Shown: positions 8,835 through 17,932, counted from the first letter of the stretch. The stretch is DNA of 64,000 nt from Bacteroidetes bacterium UBA6221 (GCA_002421685.1 DISB01000021.1:62001-126000), one strand, 5' to 3'. The notes: generated by a model from the letters alone, not told the origin. Numbers and translations: made by a program.

Positions 8835-9362
8835 CTATTTTTTGGGTGTGGGAGGTTCCATTACGTGGCCGCAATTTTTACAGGTACGCTTGTCTGCATC
8901 CGAATAAAACCTCTCCATAACCGGGGGCAACTGCGTCACAATATCTGTCAGCTCAAAGTATTCTTCATATAATTTTTCGCCGCAATGCTCGCAAAACCAT
9001 AGAAAACCATCTATCTCGCCGCCCTCGCGCACCTTTTCTATCACCAGGCCCACAGAGCCCGCAGTCCGCTGGGGAGAGTGCGGCACTTTTGCCGGCAACA
9101 GGAACATATCTCCGGCTTTTATGGGTATATCTACCGGTTTGCCATCCTCCACTATGCGCACCACTATATCTCCTTCCAACTGGTAAAATAGCTCCTCGCT
9201 TTCGTTATAGTGAAAGTCCTTCCGGCTGTTGGGGCCGCCCACTACCATTACAATAAAATCCCCTGTATTTTTATATACGGTCTGGTTGCCTACAGGCGGC
9301 TTCAGCAGGTGCCTGTTTTCTTCTATCCATTTATTTAAGTTGAAGGGACGTTGAATGGCCAT
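8835..9362 (-). CDS. nbaC: 3-hydroxyanthranilate 3,4-dioxygenase
   Basis: A 175-residue cupin that opens the ring of 3-hydroxyanthranilate in the kynurenine route (tryptophan breakdown or quinolinate synthesis for NAD). Fe(II) ligands are visible as His51, Glu57 (HYNESEELFY) and His95 (KVPHSPQR), at the positions known from the Cupriavidus enzyme. A C-terminal rubredoxin-like second metal site is intact: Cys124/Cys127 (FCEHC) and Cys161/Cys164 (CKNC), as in bacterial and not animal members. No other kynurenine gene is next to it. It is 29 bp downstream of the CNNM-type gene on the same strand. Confidence 0.92.
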   Translation of the reverse strand: MAIQRPFNLNKWIEENRHLLKPPVGNQTVYKNTGDFIVMVVGGPNSRKDFHYNESEELFYQLEGDIVVRIVEDGKPVDIPIKAGDMFLLPAKVPHSPQRTAGSVGLVIEKVREGGEIDGFLWFCEHCGEKLYEEYFELTDIVTQLPPVMERFYSDADKRTCKNCGHVMEPPTPKK

Positions 9363-9391
9363 AACAATGTGTTTTTAGAGCGTAAAATAAG

Positions 9392-10657
9392 CTATTTAAG
9401 TATTTTCATTTTTACAGTTTCTATTCTCGTGTCCGATACCAGCAGGATGTCGAACTCGAAATCCTCGATAACGATGCGTTCTTTCAGCTTTGGTATCGTT
9501 TCGTGGTTGGCAATAATGTATCCCGATAATGTTTCCGACTCATCGGTAGGAAAGCCAAAATCATATTTCTCGTTCAGGTAGTCCAGTTCCAGCCTCCCGG
9601 AAAAGATGAATTCATTCTCCGATATCTGTTTCTCCACATGGTCGGGTGTATCAAATTCATCATTAATATCTCCGAATATCTCTTCAAGCACGTCTTCCAT
9701 GGTCACTATGCCTGCCGTACCGCCAAATTCGTCTATCACCCAGGCGATGCTCTTCCTCTCTTTGGTAAAACGGTTCATCAGGTCAACTGCACTCATGGTT
9801 TCGGGCACCGCGGTAATTGTGTGTAATATCTCTTCAATCTTCTGCGGGCGTCGGTTCAGGTCCAGGTGATGAATATAACCGGTTATATTATCGATGCTGT
9901 CATCATAAACAATTATTTTGGACAGCTTGGTGTCAATGAATTTTTTTCTCACCTCCGGTATTGGTGTATTTACATCCAGCGCTTCTACCTCATTGCGGGG
10001 CACCATGCACTTTCTTATTTTCACGTTTACCAGGTATAGGGCATTTTCAAACAATTCCGTATTCAGTTCGTTGCTGTCGCTCTCGTGGCCGTGCATGGTC
10101 TGTTTTACAAAATGTTCCAGGTCCACGCGGTTGAAGACCTGTTTGTTTTCCTTCATCCGGACATTAAACAGGTATTTCAATATGAATTCGGATATTGCAA
10201 CAAAGATTTTAGCAATGGGGTAGAGCAGGAAGTACAGCAGTTGCAGCGGTATGGCAAAAAATGACAGCAACTGTTCTGCCTTGCTCCGGAATATGGCCTT
10301 TGGTATAAATTCTGCCAGGAACAGGATAACAATGGTGGCTATGAATGTATCAAGTACCAGTTGTACGTATTCAGAATTTAACGGCGGCGGCAGTCTTTCC
10401 AGGTAATTGTCCATCAGGTCGGTCATCAGCAGGCCGTAGAACACCAGCATGACATTTACCCCTACCAGGCTGGTACCTATGAACTCGGAGGGCTTCTCCA
10501 TAAAGCGGGACAATATCCTGCCCGGCAGGGAGCCCTGCTTTTTCCTGAGTTCAATATTCAGTTTATTCACGGAAATGAATGCGATCTCCGTACCTGCAAA
10601 AAAACCTATCAGCAGGATACAACCCAATATGTAAAGAATAAGATTAGGATCCTCCAT
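9392..10657 (-). CDS. CNNM/CorC-type membrane protein with CBS pair (hemolysin family)
   Basis: 421 residues in the order DUF21/CNNM membrane domain (about 1-190, with hydrophobic helices near 5-25, 60-85, 100-125 and 130-160), two CBS domains (about 200-330; KCMVPRNEVEALD starts the first, WVIDEFGGTAGIVTMEDVLEEIFGDI ends the second) and a C-terminal CorC_HlyC domain (about 345-421). Members are proposed Mg/Co efflux or gliding-linked (GldE-like) proteins; the old name hemolysin is historical. GldE, a gliding lipoprotein partner in Bacteroidota, has this architecture, so a gliding link is possible but not shown here. Confidence 0.85.
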   Translation of the reverse strand: MEDPNLILYILGCILLIGFFAGTEIAFISVNKLNIELRKKQGSLPGRILSRFMEKPSEFIGTSLVGVNVMLVFYGLLMTDLMDNYLERLPPPLNSEYVQLVLDTFIATIVILFLAEFIPKAIFRSKAEQLLSFFAIPLQLLYFLLYPIAKIFVAISEFILKYLFNVRMKENKQVFNRVDLEHFVKQTMHGHESDSNELNTELFENALYLVNVKIRKCMVPRNEVEALDVNTPIPEVRKKFIDTKLSKIIVYDDSIDNITGYIHHLDLNRRPQKIEEILHTITAVPETMSAVDLMNRFTKERKSIAWVIDEFGGTAGIVTMEDVLEEIFGDINDEFDTPDHVEKQISENEFIFSGRLELDYLNEKYDFGFPTDESETLSGYIIANHETIPKLKERIVIEDFEFDILLVSDTRIETVKMKILK

Positions 10658-10692
10658 AATTCAATTTAAAGATACGTAATCGGGCAATAATA

Positions 10693-11271
10693 TTATGCCG
10701 GCTCTTCAGAGAGGAAATCTTCTATCGTATTAATAAGTTCCTCTGTGGCCTTATCCAGGTCGTCATTGATGATAATAGTGTCAAACTGGGGGGCGTATGC
10801 CAGTTCTATCTCCGCCTTTGCAATACGTTCTTCCAGGCTTTCCGGGGTCTCGGTACCCCGGTTCTCCAGCCTTTTGCGCAGCTCCTGCATCGACGGGGCC
10901 TGTATAAAGAGACTGAGCGAATTTTCGGGGTACTTTGTCTGTAGCGTTATGGCTCCATGCACATCAATGTCTACCAGCGGTGCCTGGCCGTTAGCCCATA
11001 TCCTTTCCATTTCCGACTTCAGCGTACCATAATATTTGCCCGTGTACACCATTTCCCACTCTACAAAGGCGTCCTCTTCTATCAGTTTTTTAAACTCTTC
11101 TTCAGTGTAGAAATAGTAATCTTTCCCGTGCTGCTCGTTGGGACGCGGCTTTCGCGTGCATGCCGATATAGAAAAAGCCAGCCTGGGATAAGCAGCCAGC
11201 ATGCGTTTCACCAACGTGGTTTTTCCCGAACCGGATGGCGCTGTAACTATAATGATCTTTCCTGCCTTCAA
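10693..11271 (-). CDS. gmk: Guanylate kinase
   Basis: A 192-residue cytosolic kinase making GDP from GMP. The P-loop APSGSGKTT is at residues 11-19. The GMP-binding segment CTRKPRPNEQHGKDYYF is followed by EWEMVYTGKYYGT, the usual family motifs, and the length matches the family. The start is at the only sensible ATG just before the P-loop. It lies 35 bp upstream of the CNNM-type gene on the same strand. Confidence 0.95.
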   Translation of the reverse strand: MKAGKIIIVTAPSGSGKTTLVKRMLAAYPRLAFSISACTRKPRPNEQHGKDYYFYTEEEFKKLIEEDAFVEWEMVYTGKYYGTLKSEMERIWANGQAPLVDIDVHGAITLQTKYPENSLSLFIQAPSMQELRKRLENRGTETPESLEERIAKAEIELAYAPQFDTIIINDDLDKATEELINTIEDFLSEEPA

Positions 11272-11336
11272 AATAATACGCGAATGGAAGCACGAAAAAA
11301 CAAAATAATCAGTGGATTGCGAATTTTAAGACATAA

Positions 11337-11370
11337 AAAAGAGGCTGTCTTTTTGAAAAACAGCCTCTTC
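11337..11370 (-). terminator. Terminator of the bacilliredoxin gene
   Basis: A 10-bp stem (11339-11348 with 11360-11369), followed on the minus strand by a T run. It lies just after the stop of the bacilliredoxin gene, separating it from gmk. Confidence 0.8.
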
Positions 11371-11390
11371 CTAATCAAATTTTAAACTTA

Positions 11391-11804
11391 TCAGCAGTAT
11401 GTTTCAAATGCTTGCATCAGGTTGGCGGCTATCATCTGCGCCGGGCGACCTTCTATGTTATGACGTTCTATCATGTGCACTACCTGGCCATCTTTCAGCA
11501 ATGCTATGCAGGGAGAAGACGGGGGATAAGGCATCAGGTAAGTACGCGCCTGCTGTACAGCCGCCGTATCATAACCTGCGAAGCTGGTCAATACCTGGTC
11601 AGGTCTTTTTGTAGCGTTCTTCACGGCCATTATCACGCCGGGGCGTGCTGTGCCGGCTGAGCAGCCGCATACCGAGTTGATAAATAACAACGATGTGCCT
11701 GGCTTTTGCAGGGCGTTATCTACTTCTTCGGGGGTCAATAGTTCTTTAAAACCATTTTCTGTCACTTCGGCCTTCATAGGGGCCACTATTTCTGTAGGAT
11801 ACAT
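11391..11804 (-). CDS. BrxA/BrxB-type bacilliredoxin
   Basis: 137 residues with the family-defining CGC active site at Cys46-Gly-Cys48 (NSVCGCSAGTARPG). In Firmicutes these proteins remove bacillithiol from oxidised protein thiols. Bacteroidota homologues are common, and the thiol used here is inferred. The start MYPTEIVAPM at 11804 is preferred over the longer frame to 11855, because the extra residues lie across the promoter. Another thiol enzyme, trxB, occurs in the window but is far away. Confidence 0.85.
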   Translation of the reverse strand: MYPTEIVAPMKAEVTENGFKELLTPEEVDNALQKPGTSLLFINSVCGCSAGTARPGVIMAVKNATKRPDQVLTSFAGYDTAAVQQARTYLMPYPPSSPCIALLKDGQVVHMIERHNIEGRPAQMIAANLMQAFETYC

Positions 11805-11821
11805 ATTCTTTATTTGAGCTG

Positions 11822-11852
11822 CAAAGTTACAAAATAGCAACCTGTAGCCCAA
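11822..11852 (-). promoter_or_regulatory. Promoter of the bacilliredoxin gene
   Basis: On the minus strand TTG (11850-11852), 20 bp, then TAACTTTG (11822-11829) matches the Bacteroides -33/-7 pattern. The -7 box is 17 bp before the ATG at 11804, which also supports the shorter start. Confidence 0.6.
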
Positions 11853-11884
11853 CATGAGACCATAATTATTACTGATTTGTATAT

Positions 11885-11915
11885 AAAAAAGCCGCGGTAC
11901 AAAACCGCGGCTTTT
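11885..11915. terminator. Terminator of the CHRD gene
   Basis: A strong stem with GCCGCGGT at 11891-11898 and ACCGCGGC at 11904-11911, flanked by A's on one side and T's on the other. It can act in both directions; the minus-strand CHRD gene ends 22 bp before it. Confidence 0.85.
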
Positions 11916-11936
11916 CGCAATCCATTCCCTATATAC

Positions 11937-13784
11937 CTATTGTTTCACCAGTTTCAACGATACCTGGCCTGTTTCGTTTCTTATCTGTATAGAATATATT
12001 CCTGTATTCACGTTGTTTAACGGTATGGTAATGCGGCTGTTGCCATATGCCAGCTTCCTTTCAGTGGTCCACACCATACGGCCCATAACGTCGTACATGG
12101 CAATTGTCGCCTGCGTCTGGGCTGATGAACTGATGTCCAGCGTAGCAGTGGTAAAAGCCGGGTTGGGGTAGAGGTTGGTTATTATGCTGATATTGCCTAA
12201 GCTGTTCACGCTTTGTGGTATATCCACGCATAGTTTCCTGCTAACGTTCCCCCTTATCTCGCCATTTGCGTTGGCTGTGGTATGAAAGTTAACATAAACG
12301 CTGTCTTTGCGAAATTTGTTGGACATAGCCGCACTGAACGGCGTTGTTGGCTCGTTGTCCAGCCAGTAGCCGGATATACCGCCATTGCTGTATTTACTGC
12401 TCAGGTCATATAGCACGCCGCCGTTTTGTCCGGCTACATTGTTGTGGAAGTGTGCTGCAGAATAGCCTGTTAATCCATCCACTACCATCATATAGTGTGC
12501 ATTGGTCTGTCCTCGGTCGATAGACACCATACCGGTGCCGGATGCAGATGAATTTGTCTGTGGTACTTCCTGTGCGCCATTGATATGATACACATAGCCC
12601 TCGCGCAAGGTACGGTACACCTGTCCGCGCACTTCACCATTGGCATTGGCAGTAGTATGCACATTCAGGTAAATATTACCTTCCAGCAGGTGGCGCAGGA
12701 AACTGTCTGTAATTGAAGCGCCCGTAAGCATGCCCGATATTACATTCCCGTTGATATCTGGCGATGGTATGCCCTGTACCACACCACCACCTACATTTAC
12801 GCCGCCCAGGTGAAAGTGTGCGGCATTTATCGCACCGGTAAGTCCGTTGAACTGTGCATCGTACCAGAGTGTATCGAAAGTATAATTCAGGCGCAGGACA
12901 GCATTACCTATTTCCATGCCGGTGCCTGTAACGGGTGTTGTTTCCTGGGCGGTATCCAGCCCGGCGTCGAAATGCAGGTAGGGTTGCATCATCAACTGGC
13001 CGCGTATCTCCCCGTTAGGATTGGCTGAAGTATGCAGGTTGACATACAGGCTGTCTCCCAGCAATGCCCCCAGGTATGCTGTAGGATCCACACTGCCGGT
13101 AATCCTGTTGCCGGAGATAAATGGCGTAAGGTCCTGCACTACGCCGCCGCTCTGCCCTGCAACAGCCTTATGGAGGTGCGCCCCGGTTATGGCGCCGCTA
13201 AGCCCGTCTGCAACGATGGTGAAACTAAGCCTCCCTTTGTGTTGATGCAGCATAAAAAAGCCGAGTCCCGTGGCGCTGGTCATAACAGCCGGCACCTCAT
13301 TTGCGCCGTTCAACATTACTGCCATACCCTTGTCTTCCTCGGGTAATATTTGTCCCCTTATCTCCCCATTGGCGTTGGCAGCAGTGTGCACGTTCAGGTA
13401 GAAGTTTCCTGCAAATAACGTGGACAAAAATGCCGGGCTAAGCGATGCCCCTGTCACCGTTCCTTTTATACGGTTGCCCGACAGGTAAGTGGCTAAATTC
13501 AGCACAACCGGGCCGCTTACACCCATTGCACCCTGGTGAATGTGAATGCCCGTAATTGAGCCGGACAAGCCGGTAGCGGTCATTTCAAAGCAGAGTGTGT
13601 CCCTTGTAGCATTTAGTTGAAGATAAGCCAGGCCTAATGCATTGGTGGTGACCGACGGAACTTCCTGCGCTCCGTCCAGCCGCGCTGCAAACAGGAATTT
13701 CCCGGTAAGATGGTCAGCGTATGCTCCCCCGGAACATAATATCGCAATTAAAGCAATTACAATTGATTTGGTACAATTTTTCAT
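11937..13784 (-). CDS. Secreted protein with four CHRD domains and T9SS type A sorting domain
   Basis: 615 residues: signal peptide (IALIAILCSGGAYA), then four tandem CHRD (chordin-like) domains. Each starts with a GAxEVPxxTxA(L/T)G-like strand and ends in the hallmark NxHTxANxNGExRG, seen four times (residues about 135, 255, 380 and 505; the third domain opens with a divergent DTAQETTPVTGTG). The last ~80 residues (NLYPNPAFTTATLDI to LKLVKQ) form a T9SS type A sorting domain. CHRD domains occur in chordin, where they help bind BMPs; their bacterial ligand is unknown. It is probably cell-surface or released. A hairpin covers the region directly before the start codon. Confidence 0.85.
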   Translation of the reverse strand: MKNCTKSIVIALIAILCSGGAYADHLTGKFLFAARLDGAQEVPSVTTNALGLAYLQLNATRDTLCFEMTATGLSGSITGIHIHQGAMGVSGPVVLNLATYLSGNRIKGTVTGASLSPAFLSTLFAGNFYLNVHTAANANGEIRGQILPEEDKGMAVMLNGANEVPAVMTSATGLGFFMLHQHKGRLSFTIVADGLSGAITGAHLHKAVAGQSGGVVQDLTPFISGNRITGSVDPTAYLGALLGDSLYVNLHTSANPNGEIRGQLMMQPYLHFDAGLDTAQETTPVTGTGMEIGNAVLRLNYTFDTLWYDAQFNGLTGAINAAHFHLGGVNVGGGVVQGIPSPDINGNVISGMLTGASITDSFLRHLLEGNIYLNVHTTANANGEVRGQVYRTLREGYVYHINGAQEVPQTNSSASGTGMVSIDRGQTNAHYMMVVDGLTGYSAAHFHNNVAGQNGGVLYDLSSKYSNGGISGYWLDNEPTTPFSAAMSNKFRKDSVYVNFHTTANANGEIRGNVSRKLCVDIPQSVNSLGNISIITNLYPNPAFTTATLDISSSAQTQATIAMYDVMGRMVWTTERKLAYGNSRITIPLNNVNTGIYSIQIRNETGQVSLKLVKQ

Positions 13785-13786
13785 AA

Positions 13787-13810
13787 CATCTGAACATTTT
13801 GGTTCAGATG
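13787..13810 (-). promoter_or_regulatory. Hairpin in the leader abutting the CHRD start codon
   Basis: A perfect 9-bp inverted repeat (13787-13795 with 13802-13810, 6-base loop) ends two bases upstream of the ATG. In the mRNA it would bury the ribosome-binding region, so it may control translation or bind a dimeric regulator as DNA. Confidence 0.5.
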
Positions 13811-13862
13811 TATATACGTTCGGATTTCTTGTTTGGTTTTAACAGACCGGAAAAAATACCGG

Positions 13863-15551
13863 TTACTTAATTTTTCCCTGCACAATTGTCCATATTTCCT
13901 GCTCCATCCGGTCGGCAGCTTCATTCATCAGCCTGGCATTTTCCACTATTTCCTTTATCTCTGCGTTGTCTTTAAGGCTTTGCGCATTAATGATCACATT
14001 AAGGAAAGCGCCTTTTACAGCCGCCCTGGCACACAATGCGCCCACGCCCGCATCGCTCACGCTATTGGGGTTACCAATTTCCGCCATGGCCTTCGCCAGG
14101 TCGAAAGACTGGTAGGCCAACTGCATAGTGCGGTAAGGAACTTTGATTGCGTTTATTGTCGCCGCACCTACCGCAGCCTTGCGTATGGCTTTTTCTTCAT
14201 CGCTGCCTTTGGGCAAGCCAAATGCGGTCATTATCTGGTTGAAGGCATTGGTATCTTCATCTACCAGGTGCAGCATCTCTTTTACTATTTCCTGCCCCTG
14301 CTCGGCGTAGTTGCTGAATTCTTCCCAGCGCTCGTCCCAGCCTTTTTTATGAGACGACAGGTTAGCCACCATAGTGCCCAGCGCAGCGCCTAAGGCCCCG
14401 CAATAAGCGGCTATAGAACCACCGCCCGGCGCGGGGCTTTCGCTGGCTGTTTCTAATGCAAACTTATCCAGCGTCATGCCAACAAGTTTTTTAGCGTTGG
14501 CGTTCTGCATGGCGTATTCTATTATTTTTTTCTGTGGGTCGAAGGGTGCCAGTTCATCCAGCCCCATCGACTTGATCGCTATTCTCACCAATTCTGCATC
14601 ACCCACACCCACGCTGCGCTGCTGTTTACGCAGGAAATATTTACCTGCCTCTAACATGGCTTGCAGCGGTACCAATCCCACCAGTTCGCTGCCGGTTACA
14701 CGCAGGCCGCGTGCGGTGGCACGCTCGCATACGGTATTAAATGCCACATGCAATGGTGTTATATTCATATTGGTCAGGTTCATAGATATCTGGGCTATGC
14801 CATATTCCTCTATATACCAGCCAATACCTTTTACATTTTTCAGCAGGCCAGGTTCCCATACCAGCTCGCCGTTGCTGTCTTTCATAGGTTTGCCTTTCGT
14901 GTCTTTTTTCGTCCGGCCTTTTTCACGCACGTCAAACGCCACCGAATTGGCACGGCGGGTAGATGTGGTGTTCAGGTTCACGTTATAGGCTATCAGGAAC
15001 TCCCTCGCACCGATGGCGGTATTACCACTTTTTGCGTTGAATTGTGCCGGGCCATAATCCGGCTTCCAGTCGGCCTTGGTTATCTTATCGGCTATGCCTT
15101 CATATTCACCGCTGCGTATATCGGCCAGGTTGCGGCGATAATCTGCTCCTGCAGCGTGCTCGTACAGGTACACGGGTATGCCCAGTTCGTCACCTACGCG
15201 CTTACCAAGTTTTTTTGCAAAGGCTGCGGTTTCTTCCATAGTGATGCCCGATATAGGTATCAATGGACAAACATCGGTTGCACCCATGCGGGGATGTTCT
15301 CCTTTGTGGTTGCGCATATCTATCAGCTCCCCCGCCTTTTTTATAGCTTGAAAAGCAGCTTCTATCACTGCTTCGGGATTGCCCACAAATGTCACTACAG
15401 TGCGGTTGGTTGCCTTGCCGGGGTCTACATCCAGCAGGGTAGCGCCCTCCACTTTTTCTACCTCGTCAGTTATCTGTTTGATGATATCCATATTGCGCCC
15501 TTCGCTGAAGTTGGGCACACATTCTATAATAGCGTTGCTGAGATCTTTCAT
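13863..15551 (-). CDS. ftcD: Fused glutamate formimidoyltransferase / formimidoyl-THF cyclodeaminase
   Basis: A 563-residue bifunctional enzyme for the end of histidine breakdown: it moves the formimino group of N-formimidoylglutamate to tetrahydrofolate, then cyclises it with loss of ammonia. The N-terminal transferase domain (about 1-330) begins IECVPNFSEGRN and contains NHKGEHPRMGATDVCPLIP. The C-terminal cyclodeaminase domain (about 365-563) contains ESPAPGGGSIAA and SVSDAGVGALCARAAV. The upstream open frame to 15635 is ignored because family proteins start at KDLSNAIIECVP and a TACCTTTG element lies upstream of 15551. An insertion rich in Lys/Gly (about 205-232) interrupts the transferase domain, as in other Bacteroidota. 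hutI for the same pathway is at 50239-51480. Confidence 0.92.
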   Translation of the reverse strand: MKDLSNAIIECVPNFSEGRNMDIIKQITDEVEKVEGATLLDVDPGKATNRTVVTFVGNPEAVIEAAFQAIKKAGELIDMRNHKGEHPRMGATDVCPLIPISGITMEETAAFAKKLGKRVGDELGIPVYLYEHAAGADYRRNLADIRSGEYEGIADKITKADWKPDYGPAQFNAKSGNTAIGAREFLIAYNVNLNTTSTRRANSVAFDVREKGRTKKDTKGKPMKDSNGELVWEPGLLKNVKGIGWYIEEYGIAQISMNLTNMNITPLHVAFNTVCERATARGLRVTGSELVGLVPLQAMLEAGKYFLRKQQRSVGVGDAELVRIAIKSMGLDELAPFDPQKKIIEYAMQNANAKKLVGMTLDKFALETASESPAPGGGSIAAYCGALGAALGTMVANLSSHKKGWDERWEEFSNYAEQGQEIVKEMLHLVDEDTNAFNQIMTAFGLPKGSDEEKAIRKAAVGAATINAIKVPYRTMQLAYQSFDLAKAMAEIGNPNSVSDAGVGALCARAAVKGAFLNVIINAQSLKDNAEIKEIVENARLMNEAADRMEQEIWTIVQGKIK

Positions 15552-15574
15552 GTCCGTGTTTTGTATTACGGGTG

Positions 15575-15582
15575 CAAAGGTA
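15575..15582 (-). promoter_or_regulatory. -7 element of ftcD
   Basis: Minus-strand TACCTTTG (TAnnTTTG), 23 bp before the ATG at 15551. No clear -33 TTG is seen. Confidence 0.4.
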
Positions 15583-15686
15583 ATAAGTAAGTAATAAGAA
15601 GCGCCGCGGAAGCGGTAAGTCTTATATATTTGCATTTCCGCCTTATTGCTATATTTATAAGCAATTACCTGAATGCCTGCTATTAA

Positions 15687-16604
15687 ATGATACGATACTC
15701 ATTTATTATCCTGCTGACATTTTTTCATTTTACCCTGTGCGCACAGCCACAACAGGATAGTACTTACATCAAGCCTGGCCGCCTGGCTTTTGTTGCCGGC
15801 ACACAAGCGCTCACCACGGGTTTTATGCTTTACGGGCTGAATGATGCCTGGTACAAAGGTTATGAACGTTCGCCCCTTCATACCAAAGATGATATGGGCG
15901 AATGGTGCCAGATGGATAAACTGGGACACTTCTATACTGCCTACACGTTTGCCGGCCCTCTATCGGGCATGTACACATGGGCCGGGCTCGGCAGGAAGAA
16001 AAGCGTTCTTTATGGCAGCGCTGCAAGTGTCACCTTTCTTACCGTAATTGAAATATTAGATGGTATGTCCGCAGAGTGGGGGTTTAGCTGGGGAGATATG
16101 GGTGGCAATATTCTGGGCGGCGCCCTGTATGCCACGCAGGAACTGGCCTGGCAGGAACAGAGGATACAATTGAAATTCAGTGCGCATATACGCAAATACA
16201 GCCCTGCAGAACTGGCCAACCGTGCCGACCAGGTATATGGCACAGGTGCCGCTGAGCGCATACTCAAGGACTATAACGCGCAAACTTATTGGTTGTCCGT
16301 TAGTGTACACGACTTTTATAAGCGCTGGCCCAAATGGCTGAATATAGCAGTAGGGTATGGGGCAGAAGATATGTACGGCGCCTACTACAATACATGGAAA
16401 GATGTAAACGGTAAATACCACGACCGTGCCGATATACACCGGTACAGGCAGTGCTACATCTCTCCCGACATCAACCTGTCTGCCATCAAAACCCGCAGCA
16501 AAACCATCAACGCCATACTGGAATACCTCACCATCAAAATTCCCGCACCCGCGCTCGAGTACAATACCAGGGGAAAGTTCATATTCCGGCCATTGTATTT
16601 TTAA
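15687..16604 (+). CDS. DUF2279 family envelope protein
   Basis: 305 residues with a signal peptide (FIILLTFFHFTLCAQ). The DUF2279 core follows: LHTKDDMGEWCQMDKLGHFYTAYTF, then GMSAEWGFSWGDMGGNILGG, the conserved Trp/His/Asp-containing motifs of this uncharacterised family. The rest (about 190-305) contains a Tyr/Trp-rich region. The family is widespread in Bacteroidota and is predicted to be outer-membrane or periplasmic; its function is unknown. It is divergent from ftcD, with a TATATTTG element at 15625-15632 possibly driving it. Confidence 0.75.
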   Translation: MIRYSFIILLTFFHFTLCAQPQQDSTYIKPGRLAFVAGTQALTTGFMLYGLNDAWYKGYERSPLHTKDDMGEWCQMDKLGHFYTAYTFAGPLSGMYTWAGLGRKKSVLYGSAASVTFLTVIEILDGMSAEWGFSWGDMGGNILGGALYATQELAWQEQRIQLKFSAHIRKYSPAELANRADQVYGTGAAERILKDYNAQTYWLSVSVHDFYKRWPKWLNIAVGYGAEDMYGAYYNTWKDVNGKYHDRADIHRYRQCYISPDINLSAIKTRSKTINAILEYLTIKIPAPALEYNTRGKFIFRPLYF

Positions 16605-16611
16605 TTTATGG

Positions 16612-16793
16612 TCGCCTGCCCCGCCAATGCGGGGTCATTTCGAATGAGCGTAGCGAAAGAGAAATCCCCTGAGGTTTAGCAATGTGGCAACATCTCTGAG
16701 CCCCATCACTGGTCTGAGTATCCCGCTCAGACCCAAGATAAAGCGAGTGCCGCTCACTTTGCGGATTATAACCTCAAGCATTATCTTTATTAC
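16612..16793. repeat. Intergenic palindromic repeat cluster
   Basis: A CCCCGC/GCGGGG palindrome near 16620 is followed by CATTTCGAATGAGCGTAGCG and GAGAAATCCCC, a type of interspersed element common between Bacteroidota genes. Then comes an 8-bp stem (16711-16718 with 16726-16733) that belongs to a 32-bp repeat (16720-16751) found again at 20164-20195 (28 of 32 bases identical by eye). Confidence 0.6.
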
Positions 16794-17900
16794 ATGAAAC
16801 TCCCATTACTCATAACAGCATTACTGGCATCAACATTCCTTGCATCTGCACAAAACGAACCCAAACCATTGGTCATAGAGGGCTATGCCGAAGTCTATTA
16901 TGGCTACGATTTTAATACACCGGCAGGCAACGAACGTCCGGGGTTCGTGGTATCGCACAACAGGCACAACGAGGTGAATATCAACCTGGCTATGCTGCGC
17001 GTCATTTATGACAAGGACCGTGTGCGTGGCAATATCGGGATCATGGCAGGCACTTATGCCAATGCTAATATGAAAGCTGAGCCGGGTGTGCTGAAGAATA
17101 TCTACGAAGCCAACGCCGGTTTCCGCCTGCACAAGCGCCACGAGTTGTGGGTGGATGCGGGTATATTCCCCTCGCACATCGGGCAGGAAACTGTTATAGG
17201 TATAGACAATGCCACGCTAACCCGCAGCATGATAGCCGACGGTTCCCCTTACTACGAGGCCGGTGTGCGGCTGAGTTATACCACGCTGAACGAAAAGTTT
17301 TACATCGCATTGATGCATATGAACGGATGGCAGCGTATTCAGCGGCCTGCGGGCAATGCTACACCGGCCGGTGGTATGCAGGTAACGCACAAGCCGAACA
17401 AAAATATTTTATTCAACCTGAGCACCTTTGTAGGCAACGACTATCCCGATACCATGAAGCGAATGAGGTATTTTATCGACCTGTACACAACGCTGAAATT
17501 TTTAAAGAAATTCGAGTTCACCGCTTCTTTAGACCTGGGCATGCAGGAGACCGTTTTCAGCAGTTCGCCCTATAAGTACGACCAGTGGACGGGCTACGCC
17601 CTGATGCTGCGCTACAAGCCCTCTGACCGCGCCGCCTGGGTATTGCGCGAAGAACGTTTTTACGACCCCTATAGCGTGATACTCAGGCCCGATGCCGGGA
17701 GCCCGGGCCCTGGTTTCAGCGCATGGGCAGCCAGCCTCGGCCACGACCGCTGGTTGATGTCCAACCTGCTCTGGCGCATAGAAGGTAAGCTATACATAGC
17801 CGAAGACCCTGTATTCCAAAGAGGCAATGCCTTGTTCAACGATAATTATATAGTGACCACAGCCCTGGCCCTGAGGTTTGATAACCGGAAGAATCATTAA
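16794..17900 (+). CDS. Outer-membrane beta-barrel (BBP2-like) porin
   Basis: 368 residues with a signal peptide (LLITALLASTFLASAQ). The mature part consists of alternating amphipathic strands typical of a beta barrel. Family landmarks are IEGYAEVYYGYDFN near the N-terminus, NVNLAMLR-like strand NEVNINLAMLRV, and AGIFPSHIGQETVIGIDNATLTRS, as in the putative outer-membrane porin family (BBP2). The C-terminal strand is VTTALALRFDN. Substrate is unknown. The last 72 bases of this gene recur twice downstream (17991-18061 and 20422-20491), each attached to a palindromic repeat. Confidence 0.8.
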   Translation: MKLPLLITALLASTFLASAQNEPKPLVIEGYAEVYYGYDFNTPAGNERPGFVVSHNRHNEVNINLAMLRVIYDKDRVRGNIGIMAGTYANANMKAEPGVLKNIYEANAGFRLHKRHELWVDAGIFPSHIGQETVIGIDNATLTRSMIADGSPYYEAGVRLSYTTLNEKFYIALMHMNGWQRIQRPAGNATPAGGMQVTHKPNKNILFNLSTFVGNDYPDTMKRMRYFIDLYTTLKFLKKFEFTASLDLGMQETVFSSSPYKYDQWTGYALMLRYKPSDRAAWVLREERFYDPYSVILRPDAGSPGPGFSAWAASLGHDRWLMSNLLWRIEGKLYIAEDPVFQRGNALFNDNYIVTTALALRFDNRKNH

Positions 17901-17932
17901 GTCTAACAGATATTGAACATAAATTGTCACTC

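Noticed and set aside
14661..15590. 309-codon frame opposite ftcD
   Set aside because: It is the antisense of a well-conserved enzyme; no family motifs or start signals.
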